Shown here: positions 53,334-61,204 of the stretch, piece after piece | Layout of the letters: the number at the start of each line of letters is the position of its first letter | Numbering within the stretch: position 1 is the first letter of the stretch | Assembly: GCA_963833835.1 (NCBI GenBank) | Contig: CAWHZI010000013.1 | Coordinates: 83,239-147,238 of the forward strand | Reading direction: 5' to 3' | From: Bog-532 sp963833835 | Lineage (GTDB): Bacteria > Actinomycetota > Actinomycetes > Streptosporangiales > Streptosporangiaceae | Length of the DNA stretch: 64,000 nucleotides | Notes under the pieces: model-generated | What the model saw: the letters and a program-made list of their open reading frames with translations, nothing else | Database searches by the model: none | What the model was told of the DNA's origin: nothing | Made by a program: the position numbers and the translations under genes

Positions 53334-54293
53334 ATGAGCCGGGACGGACTGAGGTTGTCGGTAACGCTGCTCAGCATCCTGCCCGAATCCATCGTCCCGG
53401 CGGCTCACCCGCCCGAGCCGCGACCCGGCCCGGATCAGGCCGACCTGCCCCATCCGGCCTGGGTGGCGCGTTCGGCCGGGCCGGCCCACGGTTTCGATGA
53501 GCTGGGCGGGCCACCCTGGGGAGCGGCCGAGCCGCCGGCGTCCGGGCCGCGGGCCGGTTTGCCGTCGCCGCAGGCCGGGCCATCGCGGCAGACAGCGGCG
53601 GAGGCGATGGCGTGGGCACCGGTGATAGGGCTGGTGCTCGGCGCGATCGCGGCGGCGGTGCTCTACGTCTTCGGGCACCTGCTGCACACCGGGTCGCTGG
53701 TCGCGGCGGTGCTGGCGGTAGGGTCGCTGGCCGTGCTCAGCCGCGGCCTGCACCTGGACGGGCTGGCCGACCTGGCCGACGGGCTGGGCAGCCGGCGGCC
53801 TCCGGCCGGGGCGCTGCAGGTGATGCGGCGGTCGGACATCGGGCCCTTCGGCGTGGTGACGCTGGTCCTCACGCTGCTGATCCAGGTGGCGGGCCTCACG
53901 CAGGCCGACGCGGCCGGGCGCGGCGTGCCCGCGATCATCGTGGCCGCGGTGACCGGCCGGCTGGCCATCACCTGGGCCTGCCGTCGTGGCGTGCCGTCGG
54001 CGCGGCCGGACGGGCTGGGCGCGATGGTGGCCGGCAGCGTGGCCCCGGTCACCGCGGCCGCGCTGACCGTGGTCGCACTGGCCGTGACCGTGGGCGGGAT
54101 CTTCCTGGCCGCGGCGGTGGCGGACGTCCCGGTGGAGTGGATCTTGCCGGTCGCAGTGGGCGCGGGCCTGGTGACCGGGATCGCGCTGGGCGAGCACGGG
54201 GCCCGGCGGCTGGGCGGCGTCACCGGGGACGTGCTCGGTGCGGTGTCCGAGGCGGCCACCGCCGCCTGCCTGCTGGTCACCGCGATCAGCTAA
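53334..54293 (+). CDS. cobS: adenosylcobinamide-GDP ribazoletransferase CobS
   Basis: 319 aa. Last step of cobalamin nucleotide-loop assembly, in the membrane. Core motifs: RGLHLDGLADLADGLGS (metal/substrate site), MRRSDIGPFGV and several helices. The N-terminus starts as in the family (MSRDGLRLSVTLLSILP) but a proline/glycine-rich insert of about 60 residues separates it from AEAMAWAPVIGLVLG. Other cobalamin genes are not in the window. TAAGGT at 53320-53325 may be the -10. Confidence 0.9.
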   Translation: MSRDGLRLSVTLLSILPESIVPAAHPPEPRPGPDQADLPHPAWVARSAGPAHGFDELGGPPWGAAEPPASGPRAGLPSPQAGPSRQTAAEAMAWAPVIGLVLGAIAAAVLYVFGHLLHTGSLVAAVLAVGSLAVLSRGLHLDGLADLADGLGSRRPPAGALQVMRRSDIGPFGVVTLVLTLLIQVAGLTQADAAGRGVPAIIVAAVTGRLAITWACRRGVPSARPDGLGAMVAGSVAPVTAAALTVVALAVTVGGIFLAAAVADVPVEWILPVAVGAGLVTGIALGEHGARRLGGVTGDVLGAVSEAATAACLLVTAIS

Positions 54294-54306
54294 TCGGCTC
54301 CCAAGC

Positions 54307-54525
54307 TCAGGCCCTCCTCCGCCCGCGGCCGGCGGTGGCGTGGCGCAGCGACCAGCCGAGCGCGGCGCACACGCCCAGCGGGAGCAGCCACCAGGCGTTC
54401 ACGCCGGCCACGTGGACCAGCAGCGCGGTCACGGCGAGGGCCGCGGCGATCACAACCGCGCCGCGCCAGTCATCGCCGACCACGAAGTCGTAGGCGAAGT
54501 CCCAGGCCGACCGGAACCGGTTCAT
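54307..54525 (-). CDS. small membrane protein
   Basis: 72 aa with two hydrophobic helices (about 22-43 and 44-61) and a basic tail. N-terminus RFRSAWDFAYDFVVGDDWRGAVVIAAALAVTAL. Its start overlaps the stop of the COG4280 gene (ATGA), so it is a coupled accessory subunit of unknown function. Confidence 0.75.
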   Translation of the reverse strand: MNRFRSAWDFAYDFVVGDDWRGAVVIAAALAVTALLVHVAGVNAWWLLPLGVCAALGWSLRHATAGRGRRRA

Positions 54526-55283
54526 GCGCCCAGCGCCCCGGCCGGGTGGCTGGCGGGGCGGCCCACGCGGCGCAGCATCAGCACATACCCCAGCGCGACC
54601 AGCAGGAATACCGGCACCAGCACGAGCAGGGCCGCGTCGTTGCCGGGCCAGCGCACCCCGGCGCCCTCAGCCCCCCAGAACGTGCCGAACGAGGTGAGCA
54701 TGACCCCGACCGCGAACTTCATCGCGTTCTCGGGAACCTTGGCCAGCGGGGCGCGGACCGCGATCCCCACCCCCGCGACGACCAGCACGGCGGCCGCGGC
54801 GGCGATCACCGCGGGCCAGATACTGCCCTGGTTGCTGCCGAAGGTGACCACGATGAACACCACCTCCAGGCCTTCCAGCAGCACGCCCTTGAACGACAGC
54901 GTGAACGCGTACCAGTCGCGGACACCGCGGCCGGACCGGCGTTCGGCGGCCTGGGCCGCGGCGACCTCCCGCAGGTAGGCGCCGGCCTCGTCGTGCAGGG
55001 CCTTGTAGCCAGTGGCCCGCAGGATCGCCTTACGCAGCCACTGCACACCGAAGATGGCCAGCAGCGCGCCCACCGCCAGGCGTAGCGCGCCCAGCGGAAT
55101 CAAGGTGAGGGCGGGGCCGAGGGCGGCGGAGATCGCGGCCAGCACGACCAGCGCCACCGTCATGCCCTGGAAGGTGGATCGCCACTCCCGGGTCAGCCCG
55201 GCGGCCAGCACGATCGTGAGCGCCTCGACCGCCTCGACCACGCAGGCCACGAAGACGGTCAGGGTCAGCGGCAGTGTGTTCAC
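54522..55283 (-). CDS. COG4280-type membrane protein
   Basis: 253 aa, about seven transmembrane helices. The duplicated acidic motifs VVEAVEALTIVLAAG and LLEGLEVVFIVVTFG resemble the paired E-x-x-E motifs of Ftr1/TMEM165-like cation transporters. Cation transport is a reasonable guess only. GTG start, GGAG 6 bases upstream. Divergent from the ChrB-like gene with a 41-base gap, so they share a promoter region. Confidence 0.82.
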   Translation of the reverse strand: MNTLPLTLTVFVACVVEAVEALTIVLAAGLTREWRSTFQGMTVALVVLAAISAALGPALTLIPLGALRLAVGALLAIFGVQWLRKAILRATGYKALHDEAGAYLREVAAAQAAERRSGRGVRDWYAFTLSFKGVLLEGLEVVFIVVTFGSNQGSIWPAVIAAAAAVLVVAGVGIAVRAPLAKVPENAMKFAVGVMLTSFGTFWGAEGAGVRWPGNDAALLVLVPVFLLVALGYVLMLRRVGRPASHPAGALGA

Positions 55284-55324
55284 GGCAACTCCGGGGACTT
55301 GAGCGGGTCGGTGACAATAGCTCC

Positions 55325-55924
55325 GTGACCGATTTGGAAAGCTCCGTGACCGACTTGGAGAATCCCGCAGCCCCGGCGGACGAGCGGGCGGAACCGTCGG
55401 GCTGGCTGGTGCTGATCTACCGGGTGCCGTCCGAGCCGACGCGGCTCCGGTCCACGGTGTGGCGCCGGATCAAGAGCCTGGGCGCCATCTACCTGCAGAA
55501 CTCGGCCGCAGCGCTGCCGCGGACCGGCCCGGCCGAACGCTCGCTGCGCAAGCTGCGCCGGGAGATCCTGGACATGTCCGGGTCGGCGGTGCTGCTGTCG
55601 TGTGACGTGCTGGCGGGCGAGCCCGAGGTGCGGGCGCAGTTCCAGGGGGCCAGGAACGACGAGTATGAGGAGATCGTCGACAAGTGCCAGGACTTCCTGG
55701 CCCAGGTCGAGAAGGAGTACACGGCCAACCACTTCACCTACGCCGAACTGGAAGAGAACGAGGTCGACCTGGTCAAGCTGAAGAGCTGGTTCAGCCGGGT
55801 GCGGGACCGCGACGTATTCGGCGCCGACGGCCGCGCCGCCACCGTCTCGGCCCTGGCCACGTGTGAGCAGTCGCTGGAGGCCTACGCCGCCCGGGTGTAC
55901 GCCGAAACGGACGAAGGCCGCTGA
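55325..55924 (+). CDS. ChrB N-terminal-domain protein
   Basis: 199 aa. ChrB N-terminal domain: WLVLIYRVPSEPTRLRSTVWRRIKSLGAIYLQNSAAALP, then FLAQVEKEYTANHFTYAELEENEVDLVKLKSWFSRVRDRDVF. ChrB proteins regulate chromate resistance, but the C-terminal ChrB domain and a ChrA transporter are absent. Start GTG 55325: GACAAT (55313-55318) ends 6 bases before it. The first 14 codons contain a 21-bp tandem duplication (SVTDLES-SVTDLEN). Divergent from a COG4280 membrane protein, a recurrent pairing. Confidence 0.83.
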   Translation: MTDLESSVTDLENPAAPADERAEPSGWLVLIYRVPSEPTRLRSTVWRRIKSLGAIYLQNSAAALPRTGPAERSLRKLRREILDMSGSAVLLSCDVLAGEPEVRAQFQGARNDEYEEIVDKCQDFLAQVEKEYTANHFTYAELEENEVDLVKLKSWFSRVRDRDVFGADGRAATVSALATCEQSLEAYAARVYAETDEGR

Positions 55925-55958
55925 ACGACTCAGGGGCGCGGTCATGACCCTCGGATAG

Positions 55959-55997
55959 TAACCATCGTTAAAATAATAATCTAACGCTGGTTAGCAT
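55959..55997 (+). promoter_or_regulatory. twin TAAC-N4-GTTA operators over a candidate promoter
   Basis: TAACCATCGTTA (55959-55970) and TAACGCTGGTTA (55982-55993) are two inverted repeats of the same half-site, centres 23 bp apart. TAGCAT (55992-55997) fits a -10 and TTAAAA (55968-55973) a weak -35 with an 18-base spacer, so the sites would occlude both elements. The transcript would run rightward toward pepA. Confidence 0.55.
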
Positions 55998-56255
55998 CAG
56001 ACCGGGACGAGCCTACTCACTCGGGCCGGTCAGGACACAGATGCGGCACACCTTCCCGTGCGGGGTGAAACTCAACGGCATCCGTGAAATAAGGTCTATT
56101 TCAAACATGCGCCGGTTATCCCCACCCGGATCCCTGGTGTCGTGGCTACGGCACCAGGCCGCACCGGCCGCGCCCGGCCCGCGGGCCTGTGGAGCAGGCA
56201 CGACGCCCGAGCGGGAGATGACGGCGCGCACCGTCCAGGCACTAGCATCGGCAGG
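55998..56255. other. gap before pepA without confident gene
   Basis: On the minus strand a 31-codon frame (56013-56108) encodes a CRIC motif, but nothing supports translation. The plus strand has the pepA -10 at 56243-56248. The rest is unassigned leader. Confidence 0.4.
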
Positions 56256-57848
56256 GTGACGATGACGATTCACACCAGCGGGGCGTCGGCGCGCGCCACC
56301 GAGGCCGACGCTCTCATCGTCGGCGTGATCCAGGGCGCGGACGGACCCCGCCCCGCCCCCGGAGCACACGAGGTGGACGAGGCGCTCGGCGGGACCCTGA
56401 CCGAGCTGCTCACCGCGCTCGACGCGACCGGCCGCACCGAGGAAGTGACCAAGATCCCCGCGGCGGGCAAGCTGCCGGTCCCGGTGATCGTGGCGGTCGG
56501 CCTCGGCCAGGTGCCAGACGGCCCCGACGACCAGGCCCGATTCGAGCCGGAGACGCTGCGGCGCGCCGCGGGCGCGGCCGTCCGCGCGCTGACCGCTGCG
56601 CGTCCGGCGGCGGCCGGGAGCCTGAACGGCGCCGGCCTGAACGGCTCGGGCAGCGCGGTCCGCGGCGAGAAGCGGCGCATCGAGCTGGCGCTGCCGACCC
56701 GGGATGCCGCCGAGGCCGTCGCGGTGGCGCTGGGCGCGCTGCTGGGCGGTTACTCGTTCCGCCGGTACCGGACCACGGGCGTCACCACCGACGCCGAGCT
56801 GACCCTGCTGACCAACCTGCCGGCCGATGAAGCGGACGCGGTCACGCGGCGGGCCCAGGTACTGGCGGACGCGGTGACGCTGGTGCGCGACCTGGTCAAC
56901 ACCGGGCCATCCGACCTGGTTCCGGCCACGTTCGCGGCCGAGGCGCAGCGGGTGGCGGCCGCGGCCGGGCTGGACATCGAAGTGCTGGACGAGCACCAGC
57001 TGGCCGAGGGCGGTTACGGCGGCATCCTCGGCGTCGGCCAGGGCTCGGTGCACCCGCCCCGCCTGGTTCGCCTGGCCTACACCCACCCGGACGCGACCCG
57101 GACCCTGGTGCTGGTAGGCAAGGGCATCACGTTCGACTCCGGCGGCCTGTCGCTCAAGCCGCCCAAGTCAATGGAATGGATGAAGTCCGACATGGGCGGG
57201 GCCGCGGCCGTGCTCGGCGCGTTGCAGGCCATCTCGGCGCTGAGCCCGGTCGTGAACGTGGTCGGTTACCTGTCGCTGGCGGAGAACATGCCGAGCGGGT
57301 CCGCGCAGCGGCCGTCCGACGTGATCACCATCCACGGCGGCAAGACCGTCGAGGTGCTGAACACCGACGCCGAGGGCCGCCTGGTGCTGGCCGACGCCAT
57401 GGCCCGGTCCGCGCAGGACTCCCCCGACCTGCTGATCGACATCGCCACCCTGACCGGCGCCCAGCTGGTCGCGCTCGGTTCCCGGGTGGCGGGCGTGATG
57501 GGCAGCGACGACGAGGTGGCCGCCAGCGTGGCGCAGTCGTCGACCCGGGCCGGTGAGGCCGCGTGGGCCATGCCGCTGCCGGAAGAGCTGCGCAAGGGCC
57601 TGGACTCCACGGTGGCCGACCTGACCAACGTCTCCCCCGACCGCAACGGCGGCATGCTGGTCGCGGGCCTGTTCCTGCGCGAGTTCGTTCCGGCCGGGGT
57701 GAGCTGGGCCCACCTGGACATCGCCGGGCCGGCCTTCAACGAGTCCGGCGCCTGGGGGTACACCCCGCGCGGCGGCACCGGTGCGGCCACCCGGGCCCTG
57801 GTCCAGATCGCCGAGGACGTGGCGGCGGGCACTCTGCCCACGGAATGA
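56256..57848 (+). CDS. pepA: leucyl aminopeptidase PepA
   Basis: 530 aa M17 aminopeptidase. Metal ligands and signature: GKGITFDSGGLSLKP, MKSDMGGAAAV and NTDAEGRLVLADAMARS, with the N-terminal regulatory domain before residue 190. Cytoplasmic hexamer that trims peptides, possibly products of the proteasome. Leaderless GTG: TAGCAT (56243-56248) ends 7 bases upstream; the frame continues 38 codons further but through the promoter. Confidence 0.94.
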   Translation: MTMTIHTSGASARATEADALIVGVIQGADGPRPAPGAHEVDEALGGTLTELLTALDATGRTEEVTKIPAAGKLPVPVIVAVGLGQVPDGPDDQARFEPETLRRAAGAAVRALTAARPAAAGSLNGAGLNGSGSAVRGEKRRIELALPTRDAAEAVAVALGALLGGYSFRRYRTTGVTTDAELTLLTNLPADEADAVTRRAQVLADAVTLVRDLVNTGPSDLVPATFAAEAQRVAAAAGLDIEVLDEHQLAEGGYGGILGVGQGSVHPPRLVRLAYTHPDATRTLVLVGKGITFDSGGLSLKPPKSMEWMKSDMGGAAAVLGALQAISALSPVVNVVGYLSLAENMPSGSAQRPSDVITIHGGKTVEVLNTDAEGRLVLADAMARSAQDSPDLLIDIATLTGAQLVALGSRVAGVMGSDDEVAASVAQSSTRAGEAAWAMPLPEELRKGLDSTVADLTNVSPDRNGGMLVAGLFLREFVPAGVSWAHLDIAGPAFNESGAWGYTPRGGTGAATRALVQIAEDVAAGTLPTE

Positions 57849-57892
57849 TCGGTGCCGGCGGTTTGCTTTCGTCAGTGCTGTTGCCCGGCCGT

Positions 57893-57919
57893 GATCATGC
57901 CGGGTAAGCCCGCATGATC
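57893..57919 (+). terminator. hairpin after pepA
   Basis: GATCATGCCGGG pairs with CCCGCATGATC across a 4-base loop, with one bulged C; 11 paired bases. A smaller GTTTGC/GCAAAC hairpin follows at 57946-57961. No T-run, as often in high-GC actinomycetes. Confidence 0.55.
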
Positions 57920-58034
57920 GTGGGCAGACTCACTTCTGCTGGGCCGTTTGCGTGGGCAAACTCTCCTCCAGACCGGTCCTGTGGGGTGAAATGATGGACA
58001 CAGCGACTTGAAGTTGACAGATAGGGAGCGTTCC

Positions 58035-59429
58035 GTGGCAGAGGGCAGCGTCACCTACGACATCGTCGTACTAGGTGGCGGCAGCGGAGGGTACGCATGC
58101 GCACTGCGCGCTGCTGAGATGGGCAAGCGCGTCGCGCTGATCGAGAAGGACCGGGTCGGCGGGACCTGCCTGCACCGGGGTTGCATCCCGACCAAGGCGC
58201 TGCTGCACGCCGCGGAGGTCGCCGACCTGTCGCGCGAGAGCGAGACGTTCGGTGTCCGGTCCAGCTACGAGGGCATCGACATCGACGGCGTGCTGGCCTA
58301 CAAGGACAAGGTGGTGGACCGGCTCTGGAAGGGTCTGCAGTCCACTCTGGCCAGCCGCAAGATCGACACCATCGACGGCTACGGCAAGCTGATCTCGCCC
58401 ACGCAGGTCCAGGTAGGCGACACGGTGTACGAGGGCGAGCACATCGTGCTGTCCACCGGTTCGGTGCCGAAGAGCCTGCCCGGCCTGGAGCTGGACGGCG
58501 AGCGGGTCATCTCCAGCGACGAGGCGCTCCGCTACGGCCGGGTGCCCAGCTCGGTGATCATCCTCGGCGGCGGGGTCATCGGCGTCGAGTTCGCCAGCGT
58601 GTGGCGCTCGTTCGGGGCCGACGTCACGATCGTGGAGATGCTGCCGCAGCTGCTGCCGCTGGAGGACGAGTCCAGCGCCAAGCTGCTGCAGCGGGCGTTC
58701 CGCCGCCGCGGCATCGGCTTCGAGCTCGGAGCCCGGTTCGAGAGCGTCAAGCACACCGACAGCGGCGTGACCGTGACGCTCGCGGGCGGCAAGACGCTGG
58801 ACGCGGAGCTGCTGCTGGTCGCGGTGGGCCGCGGCCCGGTCTCGGCCGACCTCGGTTACGAGGAGGCCGGGGTGGAGATGGAGCGCGGCTACGTCAAGGT
58901 CGACGAGTACTGCCGCACCTCGGTGCCGACGATCTCGGCCGTCGGCGACCTGATCGCCACCCCGCAGCTGGCGCACGTCGGTTTCGCCGAGGGCATCCTG
59001 GTGGCCGAGCGGATCGGCGGCCTCGAGGTGCACCCGATCGACTACGACGGCGTGCCCCGGATCACCTACTCCGACCCCGAAGTGGCCTCGGTCGGAATCT
59101 CCGCCGCGCAGGCCGCGGACCGGGGGATCGAGACCGTGGAGTTCACCTACCCCCTGGGCGGCAACGGCCGGAGCGTGATCCTGCAGACGCAGGGCGCGGG
59201 CAAGGTCATCGCGGCCAAGAACGAGGACGGCAGCCCCGGCCGCGTCCTCGGCATCCACCTGGTCGGTTCCCGGGTCGGCGAGCTCATCGCCGAAGGCCAG
59301 CTCATCTACAACTGGGAAGCCGAGCCGGCCGACGTGGCGCAGCTGATCCACCCGCACCCCACCCAGTCGGAGATCATCGGTGAGGCCATGCTGGCGCTCG
59401 CCGGCAAGCCCCTGCACGTACACGCCTGA
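58035..59429 (+). CDS. lpdA: dihydrolipoyl dehydrogenase (E3)
   Basis: 464 aa. FAD motif VVLGGGSGGYACALRAA, redox-active disulfide GGTCLHRGCIPTK, NAD motif LGGGVIGVEFASVW and the C-terminal catalytic His in HPHPTQSE. It reoxidises lipoamide in the 2-oxo acid dehydrogenase complexes. GTG 58035 with AGGGAG 6 bases upstream. sucB follows after 52 bases, so the pair is probably an operon. Confidence 0.95.
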   Translation: MAEGSVTYDIVVLGGGSGGYACALRAAEMGKRVALIEKDRVGGTCLHRGCIPTKALLHAAEVADLSRESETFGVRSSYEGIDIDGVLAYKDKVVDRLWKGLQSTLASRKIDTIDGYGKLISPTQVQVGDTVYEGEHIVLSTGSVPKSLPGLELDGERVISSDEALRYGRVPSSVIILGGGVIGVEFASVWRSFGADVTIVEMLPQLLPLEDESSAKLLQRAFRRRGIGFELGARFESVKHTDSGVTVTLAGGKTLDAELLLVAVGRGPVSADLGYEEAGVEMERGYVKVDEYCRTSVPTISAVGDLIATPQLAHVGFAEGILVAERIGGLEVHPIDYDGVPRITYSDPEVASVGISAAQAADRGIETVEFTYPLGGNGRSVILQTQGAGKVIAAKNEDGSPGRVLGIHLVGSRVGELIAEGQLIYNWEAEPADVAQLIHPHPTQSEIIGEAMLALAGKPLHVHA

Positions 59430-59481
59430 CACGTATAGGCCTCACGGGCACGCGTGAGTTTACGAAGGAGTCACGAGAACA

Positions 59482-61125
59482 ATGTCGGTCTCGGTATCCA
59501 TGCCCCAGCTCGGTGAGAGCGTCACAGAGGGCACCGTCACGCGCTGGCTCAAGAAGGAAGGCGAGCGCGTGGAGGCGGATGAGCCGCTGCTCGAGGTGTC
59601 GACCGACAAGGTTGACACCGAGATCCCCTCCCCCGCGGCCGGCGTACTGCGTGAGATCGCCGTGGGCGAGGATGAGACGGTCGAGGTCGGCGCGCAGCTC
59701 GCGGTGATCGAGGAAGGCGCCGACGCCTCTGGCGGTGGTGCCCCGGCGGATTCGCCGGCCCCGGCCGAGTCGTCCGATTCGGCCGAGTCGTCGTCGGACA
59801 GCGGGCAGCAGGCGGAGCAGACTCAGGCGGCCCCGCCGCAGCAGTCTCAGGCCTCGCCCGAGCCCGGCGGTTACGGCGGCGACACCGCTGGCTCCTCCGC
59901 GACCGGCACCAATGGTGCCGCGGCCACGGCCCCCCCGGCTCCGTCACCCGCTCCGGCCCCGTCCTGGTCCCCGCCCGCGCAGCAGGCGCCCCCCGCGCCG
60001 CCTCTCCCGGCTCCTCCGGCTCAGGCTCCGGCCGCTCCCCCGCAGCAGGCGCCGCAGGCCTCCGGCCAGCTGTCCGGCAGCGGCGACGGCCCGTACGTGA
60101 CCCCGCTGGTCCGCAAGCTGGCGGCCGAGCACGGCGTGGACCTGGAGTCCGTGTCCGGCACCGGTGTCGGCGGCCGGATCCGCAAGCAGGACGTGCTCGA
60201 CGCGGCCCGCAGCCGCCGGGAGCAGGAGGCGGCGGCCCAGGCCCAGGCCACTCAGGCCCAGGCAGCACCGGCCCCGGCTCAGGCGGCCCCGGCTCAGGCC
60301 GCGCCGTCCGCTCCGTCGCAGGCGCCCGCTCCGGCGGCGCAGGCTCCGGCTGGGGGTGCGCCCGCGGCTGCGCCGACCCGCGCGCCGGTCGTGCCGTCCT
60401 CGTTGCGCGGCACCACCCAGCGGCTGTCCCGCCCGCGTGCGGTCATAGCCAAGCGGATGGTGGAGTCCCTGCAGACCTCGGCCCAGCTCACCACGGTGGT
60501 GGAGGCCGACGTGACCGCGATCGCGCGGCTGCGGGACCGGGCCAAGGCGGACTTCGAGGCCCGCGAGGGTGTCAAGCTCAGCTTCCTGCCGTTCTTCGCG
60601 CTGGCCACGATCGAGGCGCTGAAGGTCCACCCCAAGCTCAACGCGGTCATCGACACGGCCAACAACCAGGTCACCTACCACGACGCCGAGCACCTGGGCA
60701 TCGCGGTGGACGCCGAGCGCGGCCTGATGGTGCCGGTTGTCCACAACGCCGGCGACCTCAACCTGGGCGGGCTGGCCCGCAAGATCGCTGACCTGGCCAA
60801 CCGGACCCGTTCGGGGCAGGTCGGGCCGGATGAGCTGGCGGGCAGCACGTTCACGCTGACCAACACCGGCAGCCGCGGCGCCCTGTTCGACACCCCGATC
60901 ATCAACCAGCCCGAGGTCGGCATCCTCGGCACCGGCACCGTGGTCAAGCGCCCGGTCGTGGTGGACGACCCTGCCCTCGGCGAAGTGATCGCCGTCCGCT
61001 CCGTCGTCTACCTCGCCCTCACCTACGACCACCGCCTCGTCGACGGCGCCGACGCGGCCCGCTTCCTGGTCACGGTCAAGGAGCGGCTCGAGGAAGGCAG
61101 CTTCGAAGCCGAACTCGGCCTCTAG
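59482..61125 (+). CDS. sucB: dihydrolipoyllysine succinyltransferase (E2 of 2-oxoglutarate dehydrogenase type)
   Basis: 547 aa. A single lipoyl domain with lipoyl-Lys43 in EVSTDKVDTEIPSP, a long Ala/Pro/Gln-rich linker, the E1/E3-binding domain (YVTPLVRKLAAEHGVDLESVSGTG) around residue 205, a second linker, and the acyltransferase core ending with the catalytic LTYDHRLVDGADAARFL. AAGGAG ribosome site. The catalytic type (2-oxoglutarate rather than pyruvate) is inferred from sequence family and could be a shared E2. Confidence 0.92.
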   Translation: MSVSVSMPQLGESVTEGTVTRWLKKEGERVEADEPLLEVSTDKVDTEIPSPAAGVLREIAVGEDETVEVGAQLAVIEEGADASGGGAPADSPAPAESSDSAESSSDSGQQAEQTQAAPPQQSQASPEPGGYGGDTAGSSATGTNGAAATAPPAPSPAPAPSWSPPAQQAPPAPPLPAPPAQAPAAPPQQAPQASGQLSGSGDGPYVTPLVRKLAAEHGVDLESVSGTGVGGRIRKQDVLDAARSRREQEAAAQAQATQAQAAPAPAQAAPAQAAPSAPSQAPAPAAQAPAGGAPAAAPTRAPVVPSSLRGTTQRLSRPRAVIAKRMVESLQTSAQLTTVVEADVTAIARLRDRAKADFEAREGVKLSFLPFFALATIEALKVHPKLNAVIDTANNQVTYHDAEHLGIAVDAERGLMVPVVHNAGDLNLGGLARKIADLANRTRSGQVGPDELAGSTFTLTNTGSRGALFDTPIINQPEVGILGTGTVVKRPVVVDDPALGEVIAVRSVVYLALTYDHRLVDGADAARFLVTVKERLEEGSFEAELGL

Positions 61126-61146
61126 GTTCTACGCCCCCTCACACTC

Positions 61147-61191
61147 TCACTGGAGCGTCTGCAGGGATTATCCCTGCAGACGCTCCAGTGA
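61147..61191. terminator. bidirectional terminator, 22-bp perfect stem
   Basis: T-CACTGGAGCGTCTGC continues into a 22-bp arm (61147-61168) that is the exact reverse complement of 61170-61191, with a single central T. It separates convergent sucB and the LLM gene. No T-run. Confidence 0.75.
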
Positions 61192-61204
61192 AGGGCGATC
61201 ACCC

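Noticed and set aside
56013..56108. 31-codon minus-strand peptide with CxxC
   Set aside because: No ribosome site, promoter or family is recognised, and the strand has no gene context.
57866..57885. TTCGTCAGTG as a PafBC-type promoter element
   Set aside because: The word differs from TTGTCRGTG and no TANNNT follows at 8 bases. No good match was seen elsewhere by eye.
60235..60400. Repetitive GCCCAGGC-type tract as a DNA repeat or CRISPR-like array
   Set aside because: It encodes the Ala/Gln/Pro linker of SucB; units are irregular and lack spacers.
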